NCBI RefSeq assembly: GCF_049860565.1
Contig: NZ_CP172056.1
Location: 1,736,001-1,800,000 of the forward strand
Source: Desulfitobacterium_A nosdiversum
GTDB lineage: Bacteria > Bacillota > Desulfitobacteriia > Desulfitobacteriales > Desulfitobacteriaceae
DNA: 64,000 nucleotides
Reading direction: 5' to 3'
Every line of letters starts with the position of its first letter. Within the stretch, counting starts at the first letter, position 1. A program made the translations under genes and the position numbers. The notes beneath the pieces were generated by a model. The model saw only the letters and a program-made list of their open reading frames with translations. It did no database searches and was not told the DNA's origin. Of this stretch, positions 25,885 through 33,138 are shown one piece after another.

Positions 25885-26778
25885 ATGATTTCAGGTATTT
25901 TACTCAAAGGATATAGTGGATTTTATTATGTCTATGCGGAGGACCGAGTATGGGAATGTTCCCTACGCGGTCGCTTTCGTATTCGTGATCAAGAATTTTT
26001 ACCCGGTGATCGGGTTCAGATTCTTCCGGGAACGGGTATAAAGGCGACGATCGAGAAAGTTGAGGAGCGCCAAAATTCTTTGGTTCGACCGACAATTGCG
26101 AATGTTGATCAGGCATTTCTTGTTTTTGCCTGTGTTTCTCCGCAACCTGACCTTAATTTATTAGACCGGCTTTTAATCCAGGTTACAGAGGTTAAAATTA
26201 AACCGATCATTATCTTAAATAAGATGGACCAGGCTGAGAAACCGAACATTGAGGATCAGGATATGTTTGCTCTATCCCGGTTAGACTTTTATCAGAACTT
26301 AGGTTATGATCTGCTTAAAGTATCGACACGGACTGGGCAAGGTTTAGATGAAGTCCGCAAACACCTTAAGAATAAAATAACAGTTTTAGCAGGTCCCTCA
26401 GGTGTCGGAAAATCGAGCTTGCTCAATGCCTTAGACCCGGCTTTAGAGCTTAAAACAGGAGAAGTCAGCCGTAAATTGAAGCGAGGACGCCATACTACCC
26501 GTCACGTCGAGTTAATGGTCTGCGGAGAAGGCTTACTGGCCGATACCCCTGGGTTCTCATCGCTATACCTTCCTAAAATGAATCGTGAAGAATTGGCTGT
26601 TTTTTTCCCGGAATTTGCAGATTATGAGGGAGGATGCCGCTTTACAAGCTGTTTGCACCATAAAGAACCGGATTGTGCCATTAAGACAGCCGTTGAAGCC
26701 GGTCATATTGAAAAGCTAAGATATGAACACTATTGTTTATTTTTAGAAGAAGTTATTGCAGCCGAGAGGAGATATTAA
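25885..26778 (+). CDS. rsgA: Ribosome small-subunit GTPase RsgA
   Basis: The 297-residue protein is a circularly permuted GTPase. An OB domain comes first, then the G4 motif NKMD (about 111), the P-loop GPSGVGKSS (about 170), and DTPGFSS. A C-terminal zinc finger follows (CRFTSC, H, H, C). It checks late 30S subunit assembly. AAAGGGAAAAT precedes the ATG. The prkC-rsgA-rpe-thiN order is the same as in Bacillus, where PrkC can phosphorylate RsgA. Confidence 0.96.
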   Translation: MISGILLKGYSGFYYVYAEDRVWECSLRGRFRIRDQEFLPGDRVQILPGTGIKATIEKVEERQNSLVRPTIANVDQAFLVFACVSPQPDLNLLDRLLIQVTEVKIKPIIILNKMDQAEKPNIEDQDMFALSRLDFYQNLGYDLLKVSTRTGQGLDEVRKHLKNKITVLAGPSGVGKSSLLNALDPALELKTGEVSRKLKRGRHTTRHVELMVCGEGLLADTPGFSSLYLPKMNREELAVFFPEFADYEGGCRFTSCLHHKEPDCAIKTAVEAGHIEKLRYEHYCLFLEEVIAAERRY

Positions 26779-26779
26779 T

Positions 26780-27448
26780 GTGATAAAGATTGCACCTTCA
26801 ATTCTGTCCGCCGATTTTTCTCGTTTAGGAGAACAAGTCCGTACTGTCGAAGAGGCTGGAGCTGAGATCCTTCATATTGATGTTATGGATGGACATTTTG
26901 TACCGAATATTACGATAGGCTCGCTGGTCGTTAAAGCATTACGGCCGCATTCCAAAATGTTTTTTGATGTGCATTTGATGATCGAACAGCCGGAACGTTA
27001 TATTCAAGATTTTGCAGAGGCAGGGGCAGACCATATTACAGTACACTTAGAAGCAACGCCCCATATTCATCGGGCAGTTCAACAGATTAAATCACTGGGT
27101 TTATCAGCCGGCGTTGCCGTCAATCCCGCAACACCGTTAGATGGGCTGAAATATATTTTACCCGAATTGGATATGGTTTTAATTATGAGCGTCAACCCGG
27201 GTTTCGGAGGACAAAAGTTTATTCCGGCAGTACTTCCTAAAATAGAAGTGTTAAGCAAGTATTTGTTGCAAATGCAATCGTCTTGTCAGATTGAAGTGGA
27301 TGGCGGAATTAATGCCGAAACAGCCCGGGCAGTGGTGAAAGCAGGGGCAGGCATATTAGTAGCAGGTGCGGCAGTCTTTGCTCAGCCTGATCCAAGTGAA
27401 GCAATTCTGAAAATCCGTCAAGCATCAAACGGTCAAAGGAAAGAATAA
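26780..27448 (+). CDS. rpe: Ribulose-phosphate 3-epimerase
   Basis: The 222-residue TIM-barrel enzyme interconverts ribulose-5-phosphate and xylulose-5-phosphate in the pentose phosphate pathway. It has the metal-binding and phosphate motifs SILSADFSRLG, HIDVMDGHFVPN, FDVHLMI, MSVNPGFGGQKF and EVDGGIN. The GTG at 26780 is preferred because GAGGAGA lies seven bases before it, one base after the rsgA stop. A longer in-frame ATG lies inside rsgA and lacks a site. Confidence 0.96.
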   Translation: MIKIAPSILSADFSRLGEQVRTVEEAGAEILHIDVMDGHFVPNITIGSLVVKALRPHSKMFFDVHLMIEQPERYIQDFAEAGADHITVHLEATPHIHRAVQQIKSLGLSAGVAVNPATPLDGLKYILPELDMVLIMSVNPGFGGQKFIPAVLPKIEVLSKYLLQMQSSCQIEVDGGINAETARAVVKAGAGILVAGAAVFAQPDPSEAILKIRQASNGQRKE

Positions 27449-27449
27449 G

Positions 27450-28100
27450 ATGAAAGCAGCGGTATTGGCGAATGGGGATTGGGATGCTGACTGGGGATCA
27501 CGAGAACTTGCTCAGGTTGACGTTTTAATCTGTGCTGATGGAGGCGGAAACAGTGCCCTTCAAGCCGGCCGTATCCCGGAAGTCCTGATAGGGGACTTGG
27601 ACTCGGTTTCTTCAGAAAATTTAGAGAAATGCCGCCGGAATGGTGTCATTATTCAGCAATTTCCACGCGAAAAGGATGAAACCGATCTCGAACTGGCACT
27701 GGAATATGCTGTTAAGCAATTGCAATCACAACCCCCTGGTTCTAATTCGCAAATTATTTGGCTTTATGGAGCAATAGGGGGACGGGTAGATCATCTTCTG
27801 GGAAACATGGCGCTGATGCTTCATTATTACAAAAAGGGCTTCAGCATTCATCTGAAAGATCCCCTTCATGAAATCTATTTGTTTCAGGGGCGAGATATAC
27901 TCAAAGGGTGTCCAGGACAAGAACTTTCGATTTTACCGATTACGGAAACGGCCCGGGTCACCACAAAGGGGTTGTATTATCCTCTCAAGGGCGAAGTTTT
28001 GAAGCAAGACTCTACCCGGGGAATCAGCAATGTTTTTGCTGAGGAAGAGGCGGTCGTTGAGGTCGATGAGGGGATCGTAATGCTTGTGCTGCTCTCATGA
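27450..28100 (+). CDS. thiN: Thiamine pyrophosphokinase
   Basis: The 216-residue enzyme makes thiamine diphosphate from thiamine and ATP. Signature segments are ICADGGGNSALQAG, VLIGDLDSV and FPREKDETDLELAL in the N-terminal domain, with a small C-terminal thiamine-binding beta domain (STRGISNVF). It starts one base after the rpe stop and is the last gene of the long run that begins at priA. No terminator is visible immediately after it; the following 773 bp hold no gene. Confidence 0.95.
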   Translation: MKAAVLANGDWDADWGSRELAQVDVLICADGGGNSALQAGRIPEVLIGDLDSVSSENLEKCRRNGVIIQQFPREKDETDLELALEYAVKQLQSQPPGSNSQIIWLYGAIGGRVDHLLGNMALMLHYYKKGFSIHLKDPLHEIYLFQGRDILKGCPGQELSILPITETARVTTKGLYYPLKGEVLKQDSTRGISNVFAEEEAVVEVDEGIVMLVLLS

Positions 28101-28125
28101 ATTAAATTAGGTTAGCTTGGGTTAT

Positions 28126-28368
28126 GTAGCTTCTCGCACATCTGCTCACTTAGCGCTCCAGGGCTTGTATACTCGCTTCCATAGCAGCTATCTTCAGCGG
28201 ATAAGCATTCTTTGGAGATAGCCGCTTCGAGCGAAAATGTCCACCGGACACTTTCGTGCCAAACCACTGGGTAATACCTGAAGTGAACCAGTGGCTTCGC
28301 TAACCAACGAAAGCGTCGTGCGCTATATCGCCCTTCCGCAAATCGTTCACTTCTGTGCGAGAATCTAC
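28126..28368. repeat. Inverted-repeat-bounded segment (243 bp)
   Basis: The left arm GTAGCTTCTCGCACA (28126-28140) is the reverse complement of TGTGCGAGAATCTAC (28354-28368) except for one base. Three further hairpins lie between the arms. The layout could be the closing stem of a folded RNA or the ends of a miniature repeat element. No target-site duplication is visible. Confidence 0.6.
28232..28256. repeat. 25-nt hairpin, copy 1
   Basis: CGAAA, A, TGTCC, ACC, GGACA, C, TTTCG forms a ten-pair hairpin with one A-C mismatch and a three-base loop. It is flanked by GCTTCGA on the left. Confidence 0.75.
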
Positions 28369-28547
28369 GCTTATATGCTATTTAGTGACTTCTTAAAGTT
28401 TTAGCTATCTATCAAAGCATGCTAAAGCTATTCTTCAGAGCGAGTTTCGATTATAGAAAGTGAGGATTTAAAGCGAGCGGAGAACAAGCTTGGGCTAAAC
28501 TGCTCTTGCTTTAGAGGGATGAGTCACATGACGAAAGCCTCCAGTGA

Positions 28548-28572
28548 CGAAATTCTCCGGTGGAGAGTTTCG
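28548..28572. repeat. 25-nt hairpin, copy 2 (inverted)
   Basis: CGAAA, T, TCTCC, GGT, GGAGA, G, TTTCG has the same length and shape as copy 1. Read on the other strand it shares TCCACCGGA and both CGAAA/TTTCG ends with copy 1. One stem pair is changed from G-C to C-G, a compensatory change. Confidence 0.75.
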
Positions 28573-28724
28573 CCGAAGCCGTAACCACAAAGATAAACTT
28601 TTCGGCTGAGGATGGGTTTCGCCCAAGCCACTGGCTTAATAAATTAGCTTAACGGCGAAGGTAGTAACTCACCGACCGTGAGCAGGAGCGAATTGGGAGG
28701 GCGATGACATAGGACGTGTCAAGT

Positions 28725-28758
28725 GTCGCATGTGCCAAGGAGGGCGAAAACATGCGAC
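28725..28758. repeat. 9-bp inverted repeat with 16-nt loop
   Basis: GTCGCATGT and ACATGCGAC are perfect complements, enclosing GCCAAGGAGGGCGAAA. No T tract follows, so it is not an ordinary terminator. Confidence 0.7.
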
Positions 28759-28885
28759 CATCCCTTAACTTGCATCCAGCAGTTTTGCCCTTAGCTTGGT
28801 CCGCGAGCGTCTGTCAGAGCGTCTATAACGTAACTCTGCTTGGATAGATTCGCTTACATAATTAGAGCAAAGGATGATTAAGTTA

Positions 28886-29773
28886 ATGAATAACGATATT
28901 CATGATGAAATATGGGTGGGAACACTTTTAGATGGTGATGCGCGTTGGGTTGTAGCAAGAACAACGGATCTTGTTGCTGAAGCCCAAAAACGTCACCAAA
29001 TGGCTCCCGTGGCAACGGCAGCTTTAGGCCGGCTTATGACAGGGGCTTTACTTCTGGCAAGCTCACTGAAAGGTGAGGAGGGGATAACGATTCGGCTTTT
29101 GGGAGATGGTCCGCTTGGTGGTGCTGTAGCTGTAGGAAATGCACAAGGCGAAGTTCGGGGGTATGTTCATGAGCCATTGCTTGATCTTCCGCTTAATAAA
29201 GCTGGAAAGCTTGATGTCGGCAGGGCGGTTGGACGGGGAGAATTTGCCGTGAGTAAGAGTTTAGAAAATGGGGAGAATTATACGAGTACGGTTCCTATGG
29301 TTAGCGGAGAAATCGCGGAAGATCTTGTACATTACCTTTTGAATTCCGAACAGGTTCCCTCAGCGGCGCTCTTAGGTGTTCTGGTTGAAAAGGATTACCA
29401 TGTTGCAGGAGCTGCCGGATTATTGATTCAACTTTTACCGGGTGCTTCGGAAGAGAGTATCGGCAAAATCGAACAACAAATTCAAAGCTTGTCCCAGGGA
29501 ATCAGTAAAATCACGGCAGAAGGCGTTTCAATTGAGGAAATCGTCCAAAAATTATTAGGTGATTTGCCGTATCATGTTTTGGAAAAACGAACAGCACGAT
29601 TCCAATGTTCGTGTTCCAAAGAAAAAGTAGGCACAACTCTAATCAGCCTTGGCAGAGAAGGGTTTAAAGAAATCCTTGAAGACAAAAAAGCAGAGTTGAT
29701 TTGTCATTTTTGCAATGAGCATTATTATTTTAATGAGGAAGAGTTAATCGCTCTTTATGAACAAGCTAACTAA
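28886..29773 (+). CDS. hslO: Redox-regulated chaperone Hsp33
   Basis: The 295-residue protein is the Hsp33 holdase. The N-terminal substrate-binding domain has DGDARWVVARTTDL and LLASSLKGEEGI. A C-terminal zinc switch has CSC (about 248) and CHFC (about 281). Oxidation of these four cysteines releases zinc and activates the chaperone. The ATG at 28886 is chosen, with AAAGGATG upstream; an ATG four codons earlier directly abuts AAAGG and has no spacing. It stands alone, after the structured non-coding region and convergent with rpmB. Confidence 0.94.
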   Translation: MNNDIHDEIWVGTLLDGDARWVVARTTDLVAEAQKRHQMAPVATAALGRLMTGALLLASSLKGEEGITIRLLGDGPLGGAVAVGNAQGEVRGYVHEPLLDLPLNKAGKLDVGRAVGRGEFAVSKSLENGENYTSTVPMVSGEIAEDLVHYLLNSEQVPSAALLGVLVEKDYHVAGAAGLLIQLLPGASEESIGKIEQQIQSLSQGISKITAEGVSIEEIVQKLLGDLPYHVLEKRTARFQCSCSKEKVGTTLISLGREGFKEILEDKKAELICHFCNEHYYFNEEELIALYEQAN

Positions 29774-29776
29774 ATT

Positions 29777-29816
29777 AAAAAAAGGAGTGTCTCAAACGAA
29801 AACTTGAGACGCTCCT
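29777..29816 (-). terminator. Terminator between hslO and rpmB
   Basis: GGAG, one base, GTCTCAA pairs with TTGAGAC, one base, CTCC around an eight-base loop. On the minus strand it is followed by seven T residues, so it ends rpmB. It may also act for hslO. Confidence 0.88.
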
Positions 29817-29832
29817 TCGAAGATTAATGACA

Positions 29833-29857
29833 AAAGCTCGACCCAATGTCGAGCTTT
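29833..29857 (-). terminator. Second hairpin downstream of rpmB
   Basis: AAAGCTCGA pairs perfectly with TCGAGCTTT around a seven-base loop, 23 nt beyond the rpmB stop codon. On the minus strand it is followed by TTG and no long T run. It may be a first, weak terminator or a 3'-end stabilising stem. Confidence 0.55.
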
Positions 29858-29879
29858 ACTTGGACAAAACGCACAGGGA

Positions 29880-30071
29880 TTAAACAGCGCGTTGAACTTT
29901 GCCGGAACGTAAGCATCTGGTGCAAACTCTAATCCGGGTCGGAGTGCCGTTAACGATGGCATGAACCCGTTGCAGGTTCGGTTTCCAAGTCCGTTTGGTC
30001 CGGATATGGGAGTGACTGACCTGAATACCTGTAGTAATCCCTTTTCCGCAAATAGCACAAACATTAGCCAT
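29880..30071 (-). CDS. rpmB: 50S ribosomal protein L28
   Basis: The 63-residue protein matches L28 of the zinc-binding type, with CAIC (about 5-8) and CTRC near the C-terminus and the basic core SHSHIRTKRTWKPN. It is part of the large ribosomal subunit. The ATG at 30071 follows AAAGGAGG by eight bases; a longer frame has no site. It is a single-gene unit on the minus strand with its own promoter and tandem hairpins. It sits opposite the Gls24-like gene, as in Bacillus, where rpmB is divergent from yloU. Confidence 0.97.
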   Translation of the reverse strand: MANVCAICGKGITTGIQVSHSHIRTKRTWKPNLQRVHAIVNGTPTRIRVCTRCLRSGKVQRAV

Positions 30072-30109
30072 TGCTCTTACCTCCTTTGCACCGGAAATGA
30101 TACTATAAT

Positions 30110-30138
30110 ATTCTATCAAATCTATCAAAGCTTGGCAA
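30110..30138 (-). promoter_or_regulatory. Probable sigma-A promoter of rpmB
   Basis: On the minus strand TTGCCA (30133-30138) and TAGAAT (30110-30115) are 17 bp apart. Transcription would start near 30103, leaving about 30 nt of leader before the L28 start codon. Confidence 0.75.
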
Positions 30139-30180
30139 GAGGCTAACCTCCTTTTACGTGGAAAGTGCCTCTATGTAACT

Positions 30181-30207
30181 TTTTTATCTCTGAATTAGAG
30201 ATAAAAA
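30181..30207. promoter_or_regulatory. Perfect 10-bp inverted repeat in the rpmB/Gls24 divergent region
   Basis: TTTTTATCTC and GAGATAAAAA flank a seven-base loop. It lies upstream of both divergent promoters and outside both expected transcripts, which favours an operator or an AT-rich insulating stem over a terminator. Confidence 0.5.
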
Positions 30208-30229
30208 TCATAATAATTGTAAATTTTCT

Positions 30230-30258
30230 TTGAACATTACCTCATTAATTGATAAAAT
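30230..30258 (+). promoter_or_regulatory. Sigma-A promoter of the Gls24-fakA unit
   Basis: TTGAAC (30230-30235) and TAAAAT (30253-30258) are separated by exactly 17 bp, with a predicted start near 30265. Confidence 0.8.
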
Positions 30259-30293
30259 AGTGACGATATGGAATGAGTCGGAAGGAGAGATCC

Positions 30294-30656
30294 TTGAATA
30301 TGGGAAAAGAAATAAATAATAATTTAGGCATAATCGATATTTCAGAAGAAGTCATTGCGACAATTGCAGGTGCCGCTGCCGTTGAATGTTATGGTCTGGT
30401 AGGAATGGCTTCCCGTAAATTAACCGATGGATTTGTAGATTTATTAGGACGAGAAAACCTTGCCCGCGGAGTAGTCGTTAAAATTGAAGATAATCAAGTT
30501 GTTATTGATCTGTATATTGTTGTAGGTTATGGGGTTAAGATTTCTGAAGTCGCAGCAAATGTTATGGAACGTGTCCGGTATACGACGGAGAACTTGACCG
30601 GACTGACTGTTGCTCAAGTAAATGTTAACGTTCAAGGTGTTCGCGTGCTTGAGTAA
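30294..30656 (+). CDS. Asp23/Gls24 family protein (YloU-like)
   Basis: The 120-residue protein belongs to the Asp23/Gls24 family. Conserved segments are IDISEEVIATIAGAAAVECYGLVGMA and the C-terminal LTVAQVNVNVQGVRV. Members are membrane-associated or envelope-stress proteins of unclear mechanism. AAGGAG lies six bases before the TTG at 30294 and twelve before the ATG at 30300, so the TTG is preferred, though only two residues differ. It is directly upstream of the FakA-type gene, the conserved yloU-yloV pair. Confidence 0.9.
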   Translation: MNMGKEINNNLGIIDISEEVIATIAGAAAVECYGLVGMASRKLTDGFVDLLGRENLARGVVVKIEDNQVVIDLYIVVGYGVKISEVAANVMERVRYTTENLTGLTVAQVNVNVQGVRVLE

Positions 30657-30682
30657 ATCAGTGACAGATTAGGAGGATTAGT

Positions 30683-32386
30683 TTGAAACCAGGATTGGAA
30701 ACAGAAATACAAATCAGCGGACAGCAATGGAAATCGATGATGCGGGCGGGCGCCAAAGCATTAGAGTTAAAAAAACAAAAAGTAGATGCACTTAACGTTT
30801 TTCCTGTTCCAGATGGTGATACAGGCACAAATATGAATTTAACCATTCAATCCGCGGTGAAGGATGCAGAGAAAACTTCAGGAGATTCGGTAGCAGAAGT
30901 TGCGGCAGCCATTTCCATGGGCTCTCTTATGGGAGCGCGTGGAAATTCAGGAGTTATTCTCTCTCAGCTTCTGCGGGGGATTGCCAAAAGTTTAGAAGGG
31001 CTTAATACCGTATCTGCTCAACAGATGGCGCAAGCCTTGCAGCTTGGAGTCGATACAGCCTATAAAGCGGTGATGAAACCAGTTGAAGGAACAATCTTGA
31101 CCATCTCTCGTGAAATAGCTAAAGGTGCTCTTGCGCGGGCCAAGCAGGGAGGAACTCCGCTAGAAACCTTAGTTGAAGCTTATCAAAAAGGACAACAGGC
31201 ACTGTTAAAAACTCCGGAAATGCTGCCTATTCTTAAACAGGCAGGCGTTGTTGATGCAGGAGGTCAGGGCTTCCTTATTATTATCGGAGGATGGGTTTCA
31301 GCACTCGAGGGGCATGTGTTAGAGGAACCGCTCTCACCACCGGTTCAACGTGGGGAATTGGACAAAGAAGCACAGCCTGGCTTTTTGGTTGTAGAGAACC
31401 TTGAATATCCTTACTGTACTGAGTTTTTGGTGAAGGGCAAAAATTTAAATGCGGATCAAATTCGCCAGGACCTAAATGGAAAAGGAGATTCCCTGTTGGT
31501 TGTGGGGACGGATGAAGTTGTTAAAATTCATATTCATGTTAAGAACCCTGGCAAAATTCTTGACTATGCTATTCAATTTGGATCACTTCATGAAGTCGGA
31601 ATTCACAATATGCTCTCTCAAAATGAAGCTATGGCTCACGCCTTAAAGAATAAGGAAAAAGAAGAACAAGGTGTTAACTCAGTTCCGCTTGAGCAGAACG
31701 AACAAAACACTGAGGCAGAAATGCTTAAAGAACATGGCGTTGTAGCTGCGGCAATGGGACAAGGCATAGCGGAGGTCCTTAAAAGCTTAGGTGTAGATGA
31801 AGTTGTATTTGGCGGACAAACAATGAACCCCAGTACTGAAGATTTAGCGGAGGCTGTTCGCCGAATACCGGCAAAAAACATTTACATTTTGCCCAACAAC
31901 GGAAATATCATTATGGCCGCTCGACAGGTTAAGGATGTCATTACTGATAAAAATATCTTTATTATCCCTACGAAATCCATTCCTCAAGGAATTTCAGCAC
32001 TTGTCAATTATGACCCGGAAGGCGACCCTGAGGAAAACGCTCAAAACATGGAGAAAGGGTTAACTCAAATCAAATCCGGTGAAGTAACCTATGCAGTCCG
32101 TGACTCACAATTCGGTGATTTGGATATAAAATCGGGAGATATACTTGGACTAGTCGAAAATGTCATTCAGATTACAGGAAACGAGTTGTTAGAGGTTGCT
32201 CAGTCTACTTTAGAGAAAATGCAATGGCGAGATCATGATCTCGTAACCATTTTCTATGGAGAAGATATCCCGGAGGAGGAGGCTCAAAATCTCAAGGACT
32301 GGCTGGAAAAAGAGGTCTCTTCGATTGAAGTGGAATTATATCCCGGGCACCAATCGCTTTATTATTATATTTTTGGGGTAGAATAA
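30683..32386 (+). CDS. fakA: FakA-type fatty acid kinase / DAK-domain protein (YloV)
   Basis: The 567-residue protein has an N-terminal DhaL-type ATP-binding domain (about 1-210) with VFPVPDGDTGTNM and MGARGNSGVILSQ. A middle domain (about 215-320) and a C-terminal domain follow. FakA phosphorylates fatty acids presented by FakB, feeding exogenous fatty acids to PlsX/PlsY; no fakB is in the window. The TTG at 30683 follows AGGAGGATTAGT. plsX and its regulator FapR are encoded 13 kb downstream, so both ends of acyl-phosphate metabolism are present. Confidence 0.92.
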   Translation: MKPGLETEIQISGQQWKSMMRAGAKALELKKQKVDALNVFPVPDGDTGTNMNLTIQSAVKDAEKTSGDSVAEVAAAISMGSLMGARGNSGVILSQLLRGIAKSLEGLNTVSAQQMAQALQLGVDTAYKAVMKPVEGTILTISREIAKGALARAKQGGTPLETLVEAYQKGQQALLKTPEMLPILKQAGVVDAGGQGFLIIIGGWVSALEGHVLEEPLSPPVQRGELDKEAQPGFLVVENLEYPYCTEFLVKGKNLNADQIRQDLNGKGDSLLVVGTDEVVKIHIHVKNPGKILDYAIQFGSLHEVGIHNMLSQNEAMAHALKNKEKEEQGVNSVPLEQNEQNTEAEMLKEHGVVAAAMGQGIAEVLKSLGVDEVVFGGQTMNPSTEDLAEAVRRIPAKNIYILPNNGNIIMAARQVKDVITDKNIFIIPTKSIPQGISALVNYDPEGDPEENAQNMEKGLTQIKSGEVTYAVRDSQFGDLDIKSGDILGLVENVIQITGNELLEVAQSTLEKMQWRDHDLVTIFYGEDIPEEEAQNLKDWLEKEVSSIEVELYPGHQSLYYYIFGVE

Positions 32387-32454
32387 GAAGTTAATACCAT
32401 ATCCCTCTGGAGCCTCCGGAGGGATTTAGTATATCGGTATAGGAGGGCGATTGT

Positions 32455-33126
32455 TTGGGTAAGAGTACAGTTTTTGATCTTATCGGTCCAGTCATGGTAG
32501 GACCATCAAGTTCACATACAGCAGGGGCTGTTCGGTTAGGTGCAATGGCCTTAAAAATATTAGGAACGGAACCGAAAACGGCTGAGATTACTTTACATGG
32601 TTCCTTTGCTGAAACGGGTAAAGGTCACGGTACAAATTTAGCTTTAGTCGCCGGAATTCTCGGAATGCATACCGATGATGAACGAATCCCGAAGGCTGAG
32701 CAGATTGCAGACCGGAAAGGAATAAAAATAAATTTTAAAACGGAAAATTTGGGTGATGTACACCCCAATACAGTGAAGTTTAAATTAACAGGTCAGGACG
32801 GACGTGTTGTCGAAGTTATGGGGTCATCCATTGGCGGCGGGCGAATCAAAATCAAGGAGATCAATGAATTCCAGGTTGAGGTCATGGGAGATTACCACAC
32901 TCTAGTTATTCTGCAGCAGGATTTGCCTGGAGTTGTGGCTCAAGTCACTTCTCTTATGGCGAATGCACAAATCAATATCGCTCAAATGAGAGTTTCGCGC
33001 GAAAAAAAAGGAGCTCAAGCATTAACTATTGTTGAAACGGACCAAGCGGTTCAACAAACAACCTTGGTTTTAATGCGTGAACTTCCTGCGGTTTATCAAG
33101 TCATGGCCATTGAACCACTGGAATAA
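32455..33126 (+). CDS. sdaAB: L-serine dehydratase, iron-sulfur-dependent, beta subunit
   Basis: The 223-residue protein has the serine dehydratase beta domain (about 1-145: FDLIGPVMVGPSSSHTAG, SFAETGKGHGTNLA) and a C-terminal ACT domain (about 150-222) that may bind serine. With the alpha subunit it deaminates serine to pyruvate and ammonia. The TTG at 32455 follows AGGAGGGCGATTGT. The 68-nt gap before it contains a short GC-rich stem (32403-32423) without a T run. Confidence 0.94.
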   Translation: MGKSTVFDLIGPVMVGPSSSHTAGAVRLGAMALKILGTEPKTAEITLHGSFAETGKGHGTNLALVAGILGMHTDDERIPKAEQIADRKGIKINFKTENLGDVHPNTVKFKLTGQDGRVVEVMGSSIGGGRIKIKEINEFQVEVMGDYHTLVILQQDLPGVVAQVTSLMANAQINIAQMRVSREKKGAQALTIVETDQAVQQTTLVLMRELPAVYQVMAIEPLE

Positions 33127-33138
33127 GGAGGTGTTTTC

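Larger units (their letters stand above)
28101..28885. other. Gene-free, inverted-repeat-rich region (possible structured RNA or repeat element)
   Basis: No convincing reading frame is present. Instead there are many stems: a 15-bp long-range pair with one mismatch (28126-28140 with 28354-28368), GCTATCT/AGATAGC (28187-28222), a 25-nt hairpin (28232-28256), CCACTGG/CCAGTGG (28264-28294), a second 25-nt hairpin (28548-28572), AAGCCACTGGCTT (28625-28637) and GTCGCATGT/ACATGCGAC (28725-28758). The two 25-nt hairpins are inverted relatives. Base composition resembles the surrounding genes. I do not recognise a known family. It could be a dispersed non-coding repeat, a large RNA, or decayed mobile DNA. 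Confidence 0.7.

Noticed and set aside
28101..28885. OLE, ROOL or raiA type large RNA
   Set aside because: Size alone fits OLE or ROOL, but I could not identify their conserved core sequences or neighbours. raiA RNAs are much shorter. A covariance search would be needed to name a class.
28101..28885. Decayed transposase or other pseudogene
   Set aside because: No frame shows recognisable protein motifs, and the density of perfect hairpins is not expected of a decayed gene. A remnant cannot be fully excluded.
30103..30138. 11-codon leader peptide upstream of rpmB
   Set aside because: Its TTG coincides with the -35 box of a good promoter, so the frame would not be in the main transcript. It is kept only as a low-interest finding.
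32403..32423. Terminator between fakA and sdaAB
   Set aside because: A GC-rich stem is present but has almost no loop and no T tract after it, so I did not list it as a terminator.
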